From NCBI RefSeq assembly GCF_021325795.1, contig NZ_JAHPZX010000003.1, forward strand, positions 124,001-188,000: DNA of 64,000 nt. Reading direction: 5' to 3'. How positions within the stretch are numbered: position 1 is the first letter of the stretch; each line of letters begins with the position of its first letter. A model generated the notes under the pieces. That model searched no databases. It was given only the letters and a program-made list of their open reading frames with translations, and was not told the DNA's origin. A program made the position numbers and the translations under genes. Origin of the DNA: Bordetella sp. LUAb4 (lineage in GTDB: Bacteria; Pseudomonadota; Gammaproteobacteria; Burkholderiales; Burkholderiaceae_B). Shown here in pieces: positions 16,948 to 24,561 of this stretch.

Positions 16948-17394
16948 TTATGCTCGGAGATTCTGCGGGTTCGTTATATTCCCGCTCATTGCATCCGCAG
17001 CCCGAAATGCGCCCTTTCTCACCACTGTACCGATTTGCTTATCCAACTTTGTGGGCGAAGCTGTTACAGGGACACCACCGGCGGCGATCGACCGCACTGC
17101 TGCACCGATTCGAGCATCCCATTTGCCGGTCACGAACGGCAACAATGCATCCTTGATCTTTTCGTCCACAGACTCCGCCGTATCACGTACGCTGCCCCAG
17201 GCTCGGTCCAACCACGAATCGGCGTTCTTCCGCCTTGGTTTTTGGTCCTGGTCCTGCTCCAGCTCCAGCTGCGGGCGAACTAGTGTCGTATCTTCTTCCA
17301 CCGCCGCTAAGCGTTCAAACGCACTATGTTCAGTGCTGGAGGCGTCATTGCCCGCAAGCGAGGTCGGGAGGTTTGTTTGGCTTTCGATTTTCAT
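16948..17394 (-). CDS. effector-like protein, paralogue B (island member 5)
   Basis: A 148-residue paralogue of the protein at 15160-15588. The start is ATG 17394 with AGGAAAAC upstream. Relative to copy A the linker between the N-terminal segment and the DSWLDRAWGSVRDTAESV block is longer and carries a Gln/Glu/Asp tract (LELEQDQDQ). The block GKWDARIGAAVRSIAAGG is conserved. The two have diverged throughout, so the duplication is not recent, yet both frames are intact, which argues that both are under selection. Function is unknown; the promoter type suggests co-regulation with type III secretion. Confidence 0.72.
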   Translation of the reverse strand: MKIESQTNLPTSLAGNDASSTEHSAFERLAAVEEDTTLVRPQLELEQDQDQKPRRKNADSWLDRAWGSVRDTAESVDEKIKDALLPFVTGKWDARIGAAVRSIAAGGVPVTASPTKLDKQIGTVVRKGAFRAADAMSGNITNPQNLRA

Positions 17395-17456
17395 GCGATG
17401 TTTTCCTGGGTGGGGCGGTCGAGAGTTGCTTGGCCGGCCGATTAAGAGATAAGGAT

Positions 17457-17492
17457 TAAGAAAAAAGAGACGACGTCGTTTCCTATTTCTTA
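17457..17492 (-). promoter_or_regulatory. 36-bp near-palindrome in the mRNA leader of island member 5
   Basis: Eighteen-base arms pair at 15 of 18 positions around ACGACGTCGT, 6 nt after the HrpL-like box, as at 15651-15686. The left arm is identical in the two copies; the right arm has changed at a few positions. Confidence 0.68.
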
Positions 17493-17498
17493 TCCGGC

Positions 17499-17527
17499 TG
17501 AGTAGATGGGAGCGCGCGGTCAGTTCC
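17499..17527 (-). promoter_or_regulatory. HrpL-like promoter box of island member 5
   Basis: Minus-strand reading: GGAACT (17527-17522), 16 bases, CTACTCA (17505-17499). It ends 104 nt before ATG 17394. Confidence 0.82.
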
Positions 17528-17739
17528 GGGTAAGCATCGCCAACGTTTTGATTGCTTGTTGACGATCGTGTGCGATGCGCGGATATCCGCAGCGCTTCGC
17601 CCACCTTCCCCGCCCCTCAGCGGCAGCCTCGGTGGCCACGGTATCCGAGGGCACGAGCCCTTTTGTCGGGCGAGGCGGGAGCTGATCCTCGTCCGTATCC
17701 TCGGGGACCGCGAAGTCTGTTGCGATTTAGCGAATTGAA

Positions 17740-17898
17740 TTATTCGGAGTAACTCTTGCGCTCGGCTTCAGCGGCGGCGATAGCCTCGGGGGCTCCCAAA
17801 GCGAACGCTTGGTCCCTTTCCAAGCCTCCATAGGACTCAAGCCGAGGGTTGTGGGCCCCATTGTCCTGGGACTGGATCGCTCCATTGGATCTGCTATT
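17740..17898 (-). pseudogene. internally deleted, start-less copy of island member 4
   Basis: The minus-strand frame reads SQDNGAHNPRLESYGGLE, matching residues 14-31 of the intact gene. It then jumps to an Ala/Glu-rich end (AIAAAEAERKSYSE, stop) that resembles the intact C-terminus. About 150 central codons are missing. Upstream, similarity to the intact locus resumes at 17907-17950, which matches 16640-16690. The start codon, leader and HrpL-like box have therefore also been lost. Confidence 0.75.
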
Positions 17899-17984
17899 GG
17901 CGTGTTTCGAACGAAGATGATCAGCCGTTCCAGTATGGAGTGATCGGTAATTTCATCAGCGCGGCTGAGCGCTTTTCGGAGGCT

Positions 17985-18047
17985 TGATCGGATATTTGCC
18001 GACGCTGATCGGATATTTCGTCCGCGTGATCAGACATTTCGAGAGCG
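17985..18047. repeat. three 21-bp tandem repeats
   Basis: Units TGATCGGATATTTGCCGACGC, TGATCGGATATTTCGTCCGCG and TGATCAGACATTTCGAGAGCG. On the minus strand they read as 7-residue repeats (ISDQRRQ, ISDQASE), a heptad-like pattern. The frame ends with LPITPYWNG and a stop; a similar end, LPTAPYQNG, lies at the equivalent place after 16656. This may be the relic of the 3' end of a coiled-coil gene. No intact gene is supported. Confidence 0.5.
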
Positions 18048-18156
18048 TGACGGAGCTGCGTGAGATTCAGCAGTTGCGTCGCGTGTGACAGCCACCGCGC
18101 GGACGGTGTTCGTCGGCACGGTATGGCACGCATCAAGCTGATGCGGAAAACTGTTC

Positions 18157-18250
18157 GGGGGAGGCTTGGAATGAACTGAACCCTGATGCTGGCGTGCAGC
18201 GTGAGGGTCGTGATGAAGATGCGGGGCATGTTTGCACGCATCGCGCACAA
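18157..18250 (+). pseudogene. degraded copy of the 3' end of the deoxyribosyltransferase gene
   Basis: About 95 bp match 13642-13742 in the same orientation, including GATGCTGGCGTG[T/C]AGCG and the GATGCGGGG..ATG..T.CA[T/C]GCATCGC region. Frame-breaking differences are present (an in-frame TGA after GGAATGAAC). It forms a direct repeat bracketing the island between 13.77 and 18.16 kb. Confidence 0.65.
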
Positions 18251-18336
18251 ACATGCCCAACTAAATGAACTGATCGCGAATCGCGGGCCGGCGGACTCCG
18301 GCCGCGGTGCGATCTTGGCTCCGCGAACCGCGCTAC

Positions 18337-19080
18337 TTATGCTGCGGCAGCCGGTTCCAGGATGGCTTGTTCCGCGTTCAGGATGTTTGCCTCGTGCGAC
18401 GCGGACGAATGCAGCAAGCCGCGGCGATAGTCAGCCAGTTCGGCAATGGTCAGGCCGACCAGGCCATGATTGGCCGCATAACGTTCCAGCGCGGCGCCGC
18501 GCATCATCGTGCCATCGGCATTCATCAATTCGCACAGCACAGCCGCGGGACGCAGGCCGGCCAGCATGGCCAGGTCCACCGAACCTTCGGTATGCCCACG
18601 GCGCGTCAGCACGCCGCCGGGTTGGGCACGCAGCGGGAAGACATGACCCGGGCTGACGATATCGCCGGCCTGCGCGTGCGGTGCGATAGCAGCGCGGATG
18701 GTGGTGACGCGATCCGCCGCCGAGACGCCGGTACTGACGCCTTCGCGCGCTTCGATGGAGACGGTAAAGGCGGTGCCGTGGCGGCTGCCGTTGTCGCGCA
18801 CCATCTGCGGCAGTTGCAGGTGGTCCAGGGCTTCGTCGGTCAGGCACAGGCAGACGATGCCGCTGCCATCGCGTATCAGCTGGGCCATGACGGGCACGGT
18901 CAACTTGTCGGCGGCGACGATGAGGTCGGCTTCGTTTTCACGATCGAAATCGTCCATCACGATGACGGGGCGGCCGATGCGCAGATGCTGCAGGGCGCGC
19001 GCCAGGCGCATGGAAAACGGCTGGGCGTTCAGGGCCGGAGCGGCCCACGCGGTGGGAAGGGAGTTTTGAAGCTGGGACAT
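18337..19080 (-). CDS. ribB: 3,4-dihydroxy-2-butanone-4-phosphate synthase
   Basis: A 247-residue stand-alone DHBP synthase, which turns ribulose 5-phosphate into the four-carbon unit of riboflavin. The motif [15 protein letters not shown] holds the metal/substrate acidic residues. The run [20 protein letters not shown], the [21 protein letters not shown] loop (broken here by position, not sequence) and [12 protein letters not shown] are all present. It is not fused to GTP cyclohydrolase II. The start is ATG 19080; the frame stays open upstream only through the riboswitch. Expression is almost certainly controlled by the FMN riboswitch at 19192-19338. A further copy of the gene, in the main rib cluster, may exist elsewhere. 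Confidence 0.95.
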   Translation of the reverse strand: MSQLQNSLPTAWAAPALNAQPFSMRLARALQHLRIGRPVIVMDDFDRENEADLIVAADKLTVPVMAQLIRDGSGIVCLCLTDEALDHLQLPQMVRDNGSRHGTAFTVSIEAREGVSTGVSAADRVTTIRAAIAPHAQAGDIVSPGHVFPLRAQPGGVLTRRGHTEGSVDLAMLAGLRPAAVLCELMNADGTMMRGAALERYAANHGLVGLTIAELADYRRGLLHSSASHEANILNAEQAILEPAAAA

Positions 19081-19120
19081 TGAAACGCTCTCGCAAGGTA
19101 AGTGGGCGAAAAACGTTTCA
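19081..19120 (-). promoter_or_regulatory. start-proximal hairpin, possible riboswitch expression platform
   Basis: TGAAACG (19120-19114) pairs perfectly with CGTTTCA (19087-19081), and an inner CGC/GCG extends the stem. The stem abuts ATG 19080 and encloses the only purine-rich ribosome-site candidate (GAGAG). Translation control by sequestering is therefore plausible. No T-rich terminator was seen between aptamer and start. Confidence 0.5.
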
Positions 19121-19191
19121 GGGCAAAGACCGTATGCGCAAACGTCACGCAGGCCTGTGGGGCCCGCGATAAGGGTGCGTATGCCGGCACA

Positions 19192-19338
19192 TCTTCTCTC
19201 ATCCGGACTATGACCGTCGGCTCTGGACTTGGACCAGATCTGCTGACTCCGGCCGCCATTGCGGACTACCGGACGCTCGCGGGCTCGTTGCTCTCGCAAC
19301 CTACCGCCGGTGGGGACTTGCACCCCGCCCTGAAGACG
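19192..19338 (-). promoter_or_regulatory. FMN riboswitch (RFN element) upstream of ribB
   Basis: On the minus strand the aptamer reads AGGGCGGGGTGCAAGTCCCC, then ACCGGCGGTA, a variable helix, GCCCGCGAGCG, GTCAGCAGATCTGGT, CCAGAGCCGACGGTCATAGT and CCGGATGAGAGAAGA. These are the conserved blocks of the RFN element in the right order. It should bind FMN and lower ribB expression. An 8-bp inverted repeat GCATGCCG/CGGCATGC lies just upstream (19343-19369), in the promoter region. Confidence 0.96.
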
Positions 19339-19590
19339 TACTGCATGCCGCCCAACCAGGACGGCATGCGAAGCATTGTACGCCTGGGCAGCGCCCATTG
19401 GCGCCAAATCCCCGCTCGCGACAGGGGCGGAAGCTTATATATGTCTGTATAAGACCTATTCGCCAGGCTTATTAATCGCGCCGCCGAGCATGGGTGGAAA
19501 CGGGGGGGAGCTGCACAAAGCACAGGCAGAGACGGCCAGAGTTAGGCGCCAGCGTCGCTGATGGCAGTTAGGGTGATACATCCAAACGAA

Positions 19591-19620
19591 AAAAGGGAAT
19601 TTCTTTAGAAATTCCCTTTT
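19591..19620. terminator. bidirectional intrinsic terminator
   Basis: A perfect 13-bp stem AAAAGGGAATTTC / GAAATTCCCTTTT with a TTTA loop, flanked by A and T runs on both strands. It lies 114 bp after the SET-domain gene stop on the minus strand and shields the ribB control region. Confidence 0.9.
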
Positions 19621-19733
19621 GACTCTATGGGGGGTTCAACCCCAGGCGGGTCGCGGGGCCGGCAGCTCGCCGTCGCTGAAGCTCACCGACTGGGCCATGA
19701 TGGTGATCGGCCGAGGTCCCTAGGCTGGGGCAT

Positions 19734-20270
19734 TCAGGCGGCAGGCGGGGCGGTCGTTTCCGCGGCGGCGGTATCCGCTTTGACCTTGGCCTTCTTGCTC
19801 TTCTTCTCGGGCAGCGCCAGCATGGTGCCCCGGCACTCGGGCGCGCCGCACAGGCACTTGTAGCCTTCCTTCAAGGCCTTGGTGATCTTGCCGTCGAGGA
19901 CCAGGCCGTAGTCGTACAGCAATTCCGTGCCCCGGGGCAGGTCGCGCAGCGCCACGATATAGACGCGCTTGCCGCTCTTGCCTTCCTGCGCTTCACAGTT
20001 GGGCGCGCAGCTGTGGTTGATCCAGCGCGCGTCATTACCGTTGTCGCCACCGTCGATGACCTTGCCCGACGTGGTGGAGAAGAAGAACGTGTGGAAGGGA
20101 TCGTTCGGATTGGTCGGATGGCGCCGATCCGATTCCTTGGCGCTGATGCGTTCACCGCCGTATTCGATGATGCGTGTGCCGGCGGGGATCTTGCGTGCCG
20201 CGAAAACGCCATTGCCGTGCAGCTTGGAGCGTCGCACTACGTGCCAGGGTTTGGAAGTATCGGTGGTCAT
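19734..20270 (-). CDS. SET-domain protein (putative protein lysine methyltransferase)
   Basis: A 178-residue SET-domain protein. It opens with RRSKLHGNGVFAARKIPAGTRIIEYGGERIS (the SET-N strand; the pattern is given in pieces here), followed by RWINHSCAPNCEA, which forms the knot and SAM pocket, and ELLYDYG with the catalytic Tyr. The post-SET zinc-type cysteines are in CLCGAPECRG. A Lys/Ala-rich tail of about 25 residues follows. It should transfer methyl groups from S-adenosylmethionine to a lysine. Bacterial targets are mostly unknown; the Lys-rich tail may be self-modified or bind nucleic acid. It is monocistronic with its own terminator. Confidence 0.9.
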   Translation of the reverse strand: MTTDTSKPWHVVRRSKLHGNGVFAARKIPAGTRIIEYGGERISAKESDRRHPTNPNDPFHTFFFSTTSGKVIDGGDNGNDARWINHSCAPNCEAQEGKSGKRVYIVALRDLPRGTELLYDYGLVLDGKITKALKEGYKCLCGAPECRGTMLALPEKKSKKAKVKADTAAAETTAPPAA

Positions 20271-20379
20271 GGACAGCCAGGTAGAGGGGGCGCGAGGAGA
20301 TGAGTCCCGGCGAGCTCGTCGGCTGATTGGCCGGCGCGCTGCGGCGGCGTGGTGCGCACCGCCGTGTGGGATGCGGGGA

Positions 20380-20853
20380 TTATATCGGCGTGGGCGGTGT
20401 AAGCGGCAGCATGGTTTCCTTCAGTCGTCGCAAGACGAAGCTCGATTTGCTGTGGCGGATGCCGGGGATGCGATAGAGCTGCTCGCGCAGCAGCCTTTCG
20501 TAGTCGCGCGTGTCGCGCACCGCGATGCGGATGAAGTAGTCGTAGTCGCCGGAGACCAGGAAGGCTTCCAGCACTTCCGGGATCTGGGCCAGCGCGCGGC
20601 CGAATTCGTAGAGTGTTTCTTCGCTGTGGCTTTCCAGGGTGACATGGACGATGACGGTATCCATGAACCCCAGCGCCGCCGGATCGATGTTGACGGTATA
20701 GCCCCGTATGACCCCGGCGGACTCCATGCGCTTGATGCGATTCCAGCATGGCGTGGATGACAGCCCGACCGCTGCGCCGATCTCATTCAAACTCGCCCGC
20801 GCGTTGTCCTGCAAGGCCCTGAGGATGGCCAGATCGAATTTATCGAGATGCAT
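20380..20853 (-). CDS. Lrp/AsnC-family transcription regulator
   Basis: A 157-residue leucine-responsive-type regulator. The N-terminal helix-turn-helix (LDKFDLAILRALQDNARASL, then NEIGAAVGLSSTPCWNRIKR) is followed by the RAM ligand/oligomerisation domain with LVSGDYDYFIRIAVRD. ATG 20853 is preferred, since GGGAGGG lies 9 nt upstream; a TTG two codons earlier is too close to that site. It is divergent from the acetolactate-synthase-like gene with 143 bp between starts. That region is A+T rich, so this regulator probably controls both genes in response to an amino acid. Confidence 0.92.
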   Translation of the reverse strand: MHLDKFDLAILRALQDNARASLNEIGAAVGLSSTPCWNRIKRMESAGVIRGYTVNIDPAALGFMDTVIVHVTLESHSEETLYEFGRALAQIPEVLEAFLVSGDYDYFIRIAVRDTRDYERLLREQLYRIPGIRHSKSSFVLRRLKETMLPLTPPTPI

Positions 20854-20996
20854 GTTCAATTACCCTCCCCCTCGCGGGCACCGATTGACACTTAAGGACG
20901 TTTTTCGTCAGGTTGGCCAATAAAGGGGAAAATTTACTCGATCTGAGCCGAAACAAGAGAAAAACAAGATAAAAATTCCGTAAAACTCCACGTACC

Positions 20997-22907
20997 ATGT
21001 TGCACATGAATGCTCCGCTCTCCCCCGCCGCTCTCGCCGCCGCCACCTCGGGATCCGACACGTCCGTGTCCGATACCCCCGTCCAGCCGGCCCGCCCCAT
21101 CCTCAAGGCCCGCGCCAAGCCGATCGCGCCCGCGACCGCGGCGGCCCACGACGCCCCCCGTAACGGCGCCTGCATCCTGCTCGAAACCCTGATCGCCAAT
21201 GGTGTGGATACCGTCTTCGGCTATCCAGGCGGCGCGGTGCTGCCCTTGTATGACGCCCTCTACAACGAGCCGCGTCTGCGCCACGTGCTGGTGCGCCACG
21301 AGCAGGCCGCCGTGCACGCGGCGGAAGGCTACGCGCGGACCACCGGCCGCACGGGTGTCGTGTTCGTGACCTCCGGCCCCGGCATGGCCAACACCACCTC
21401 CGGCCTGCTGGACGCCATGTGCGATTCCATTCCGGTGCTGTGCGTCAGCGGCCAGGTCGCCACTTCCGCCATCGGCACCGACGCTTTCCAGGAATGTGAC
21501 GCCATCGGCATCTCCCGGCCCATCACCAAATGGAACACCCAGATCCGCGCCCTGGATCAGGTGGCCGATACGGTAGGCCGCGCCCTGTCCCTGACGCGCG
21601 AAGGCCGCCCGGGTCCGGTCCTCGTCGACTTCCCCAAGGATGTGCAACTGGCGCTGCCGGCCGACCAGGACGATGCGCTGCCCGCCAGCGAACGCCAGGG
21701 CGTAGCCGCCTTGCGCGCGCGTCGCCAGGCTGGCAAGGCACCGCTGAAACTGCCACAGGCGGCAGTGCGCCGCGCCGCCGCGATGATCGCGCAGGCGCGC
21801 CGGCCGGTGTTCTATGGCGGCGGCGGCCTGATCAATGCGGGTCCTGAAGCCTGCGCGGCATTTACCGACCTGGTGCGCCACACCGGTGCCCCTTGCACCC
21901 TGACGCTGATGGGCCTGGGCGCCTTCCCCGCGTCGGATCCGCAATTCGTCGGCATGCTCGGCATGCATGGCACGCTGGAAGCCAATCTGGCCATGCACCA
22001 CGCGGACCTCATCGTCTGCATAGGCGCCCGCTTCGACGACCGCATCACCGGCCGGCTGGCGGACTTCTGCCCCCACGCGCGCAAGATCCATATCGACATC
22101 GACCCGGCTTCGATCAACAAGGTCGTGCGCGTGGACGTGGCGATGGTGGGCGATTGCCTGCCCCTGGTGACGGCCCTGCGCGAGGAACTGCCGCCGGCCC
22201 CGCCGCCCGAGCAACTGCATGCCTGGTGGCAGCGCATCGAACGCTGGCGCGCCAAGGACTGCCTGCGCGTGACGCCCAGCGCCGACGCCATCCTGCCACA
22301 GCACCTGATGCAACGACTGCAGGCTGCATTGACTGGGCATGATGCCATCGTGTCGACCGATGTCGGCCAGCACCAGATGTGGGCCGCGCAGTATCTGAAA
22401 TTCGAAGCCCCCAATCGTTGGCTGACGTCGGGCGGCGCCGGCACCATGGGCTACGGGGTACCGGCCGCGATCGGCGCGCAGATCGCCCATCCGGACCGCA
22501 CGGTGGTGTGCGTCAGCGGCGATGCCTCGGTGCTGATGAATATTCAGGAGATGTCCACCGCCGTGCAGCACGACACGCCCGTCAAGGTGGTCCTGTGCAA
22601 CAACGGCTATATGGGCATGGTGCGCCAGTGGCAGGAGTTGATCCATGGCGGGCGCTACAGCCACAGCTACAACGAATCGCTGCCGGATTTCGTCGCCTTG
22701 GCGCGGGCCTTCGGTTGGGAGGCCGACCGGGTGTCCGATCCGGCCGAACTGGACGCGGCGCTGGCGCGCTGCCTGGCCAGCAAGCGTCCTTATTTCCTGG
22801 ATGTGTGCGTGGCCGAGCAGGAGAACTGCTTTCCCATGATGCCGGCCGGCCAGGGCCACCATCGCATGATGCTGGCCGAAGGCGTCTGGTACGAAGACGA
22901 AGCGTGA
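20997..22907 (+). CDS. ilvB: acetolactate-synthase-like ThDP enzyme (large subunit)
   Basis: A 636-residue thiamin-diphosphate enzyme. The core begins at [20 protein letters not shown] and has the catalytic Glu in [15 protein letters not shown]. It has the motif [15 protein letters not shown], the FAD-type region [12 protein letters not shown], and the ThDP/Mg motif [14 protein letters not shown] in the C-terminal third. It therefore condenses two pyruvates, or pyruvate with 2-ketobutyrate. There is an unusual Ala/Pro-rich N-terminal extension of about 55 residues. No small regulatory subunit gene follows, and the next gene is on the other strand. It may be a feedback-insensitive or catabolic version, or a relative such as a glyoxylate carboligase; ilvB is the closest label. 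Confidence 0.83.
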   Translation: MLHMNAPLSPAALAAATSGSDTSVSDTPVQPARPILKARAKPIAPATAAAHDAPRNGACILLETLIANGVDTVFGYPGGAVLPLYDALYNEPRLRHVLVRHEQAAVHAAEGYARTTGRTGVVFVTSGPGMANTTSGLLDAMCDSIPVLCVSGQVATSAIGTDAFQECDAIGISRPITKWNTQIRALDQVADTVGRALSLTREGRPGPVLVDFPKDVQLALPADQDDALPASERQGVAALRARRQAGKAPLKLPQAAVRRAAAMIAQARRPVFYGGGGLINAGPEACAAFTDLVRHTGAPCTLTLMGLGAFPASDPQFVGMLGMHGTLEANLAMHHADLIVCIGARFDDRITGRLADFCPHARKIHIDIDPASINKVVRVDVAMVGDCLPLVTALREELPPAPPPEQLHAWWQRIERWRAKDCLRVTPSADAILPQHLMQRLQAALTGHDAIVSTDVGQHQMWAAQYLKFEAPNRWLTSGGAGTMGYGVPAAIGAQIAHPDRTVVCVSGDASVLMNIQEMSTAVQHDTPVKVVLCNNGYMGMVRQWQELIHGGRYSHSYNESLPDFVALARAFGWEADRVSDPAELDAALARCLASKRPYFLDVCVAEQENCFPMMPAGQGHHRMMLAEGVWYEDEA

Positions 22908-22920
22908 CCGCGTACGGTCT

Positions 22921-24354
22921 TCAATCGTGCTTGATCGAAATCGTCTTCAGCAAGGTGAAGCCATAGAGCGCCTCGAAGCCTTTCTCGCGCCCATGGCCGC
23001 TGGCCTTGACTCCCCCGAAGGGTAGTTCGATGCCGCCGCCCGCGCCGTAGTTGTTGATGAAAACCTGCCCCGCCCGCACCTTGCGGGCAATGCGGAACTG
23101 GCGCCCGCCGTCGCGGGTCCACACGCTGGCCACCAGGCCATAGTCGGTGCTGTTGGCGATGCGCACGGCGTCGGTCTCGTCCTCGAAGGGGATGGCCGCC
23201 AGCACCGGGCCGAACACTTCATCACGCGCCAGTCTGTGCGTCAGCGGCACGTCGCGCAGCAAGGTCGGCACCTGGTAATAGCCCTGTTCCGGCGCGCCCT
23301 GCTCCAGGCTGCCTTGCGCCACCGTCGCGATGCCATCCTTGCGCGCATCGGCCAGGAATTCCGCCACGCGCGACTGCTGCGATTTGCGGATCAGCGGACC
23401 GCAATCGAGATCGCTGCCGGCGGGCCCGGCGCGCAAGGCCGCAAAGGCATTGCCCAGGCGATCCAGCACTTTTTCATAGACGCTGCGCTGGATCAGCAGG
23501 CGGCTACCCGCCGAGCAGGTCTGCCCCGCGTTCTGCACGATGGCATTGATGGCGACCGGCATCAGCGCGTCGATGTCGGCGTCCTCGAAGACGATTTGCG
23601 GTGACTTGCCGCCCAGCTCGGTGATGACGGGCGTGTGGTTGGCGGCCGCGGTCTGCGTAACCAGGATGCCGATGGCGGGCGAGCCGGTGAACGAGATATG
23701 GTCGATGCCGGGATGGCGCACCAGCGCGTCACCCGCCTCGTGGCCGTAGCCGGTGACGATGTTGATGGCGCCCGGCGGAAAGCCGACGTCGGCGGCCAAC
23801 TGCGCGATGCGCAGCAGGGACAGGCACGCGTCCTCCGCCGGTTTCACCACGCAGGCATTGCCTGCCGCCAGGGCACCGCCGACGCTGCGGCCGAAAATCT
23901 GCAGCGGATAGTTCCACGGCACGATGTGGCCGGTGACGCCGTGCGGCTCGCGCAGCGTCAGTACGGTGTAGCCGTTCTGATAAGGCAAGGTCTCGCCGTG
24001 CAGCTTGTCGGCGGCGCCGCCGTAGAACTCGAAGTAACGGGCGATGGCGGTGACGTCGGCGCGCGCCTGCTTGGTGGGCTTGCCGCAATCGCGCGATTCC
24101 AGCGCGGCCAGTTCATCGAAGTGGTCCAGCACTTTGTTCGACAACTTGAGCAGCAGGCGGCCACGTTCAGCGGCCGTCAGCTTGCCCCAAGGGCCGTCGT
24201 AGGCGCGCCGCGCGGCCTGCACGGCACGGTCGATGTCCGCCGCGTTGCCGCGCGCGATGCTGTCGAATTCCTGCCCCGTGGAGGGATCCAGCACGGGGAT
24301 GGCATCCCCCGAGGACGGTGCGGCGGGGCGATTGTCGATGTAGTGCTGCTGCAT
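22921..24354 (-). CDS. NAD(P)-dependent aldehyde dehydrogenase
   Basis: A 477-residue enzyme of the ALDH superfamily. The cofactor and proton-shuttle region is VPWNYPLQIFGRSVGGALAA. The general base Glu is in ITELGGKSPQ and the nucleophilic Cys is in QNAGQTCSAGSR. The ending LPFGGVKASGHGREKGFEAL is typical of betaine- and gamma-aminobutyraldehyde-type ALDHs. It converges on the acetolactate-synthase-like gene with 13 bp between stops. The upstream region carries an 8-bp repeat array. Substrate cannot be given; a small aliphatic or amino-aldehyde is likely. Confidence 0.93.
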   Translation of the reverse strand: MQQHYIDNRPAAPSSGDAIPVLDPSTGQEFDSIARGNAADIDRAVQAARRAYDGPWGKLTAAERGRLLLKLSNKVLDHFDELAALESRDCGKPTKQARADVTAIARYFEFYGGAADKLHGETLPYQNGYTVLTLREPHGVTGHIVPWNYPLQIFGRSVGGALAAGNACVVKPAEDACLSLLRIAQLAADVGFPPGAINIVTGYGHEAGDALVRHPGIDHISFTGSPAIGILVTQTAAANHTPVITELGGKSPQIVFEDADIDALMPVAINAIVQNAGQTCSAGSRLLIQRSVYEKVLDRLGNAFAALRAGPAGSDLDCGPLIRKSQQSRVAEFLADARKDGIATVAQGSLEQGAPEQGYYQVPTLLRDVPLTHRLARDEVFGPVLAAIPFEDETDAVRIANSTDYGLVASVWTRDGGRQFRIARKVRAGQVFINNYGAGGGIELPFGGVKASGHGREKGFEALYGFTLLKTISIKHD

Positions 24355-24561
24355 GATCGCGGAATCTCCTGTGCGTCAGCCGGCGCCGCGCGGGGGCGCC
24401 GGGCGGGTTGTCTCTCTGAACATGGAATAGTTATCGGCGCGGACACATACGCGAAGCCGGCCGTGCGCACAGTCTACGCCGTCGATGGCGCGGAGGCCAA
24501 ATCCGGCGGCCTTCCTCTTTACGGGGAACATCCCATAGTCCCGTACACGGTCATGATGCTG

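Noticed and set aside
17921-18250. 109-codon minus-strand frame
   Set aside because: Its upper half is antisense to the degraded deoxyribosyltransferase copy and it lacks a ribosome site; only its C-terminal repeat part may be a relic of a gene.
20934-22862. Long minus-strand open frame opposite the acetolactate-synthase-like gene
   Set aside because: Shadow of a high-G+C gene; low-complexity His/Gly/Ala/Arg composition and no domain.
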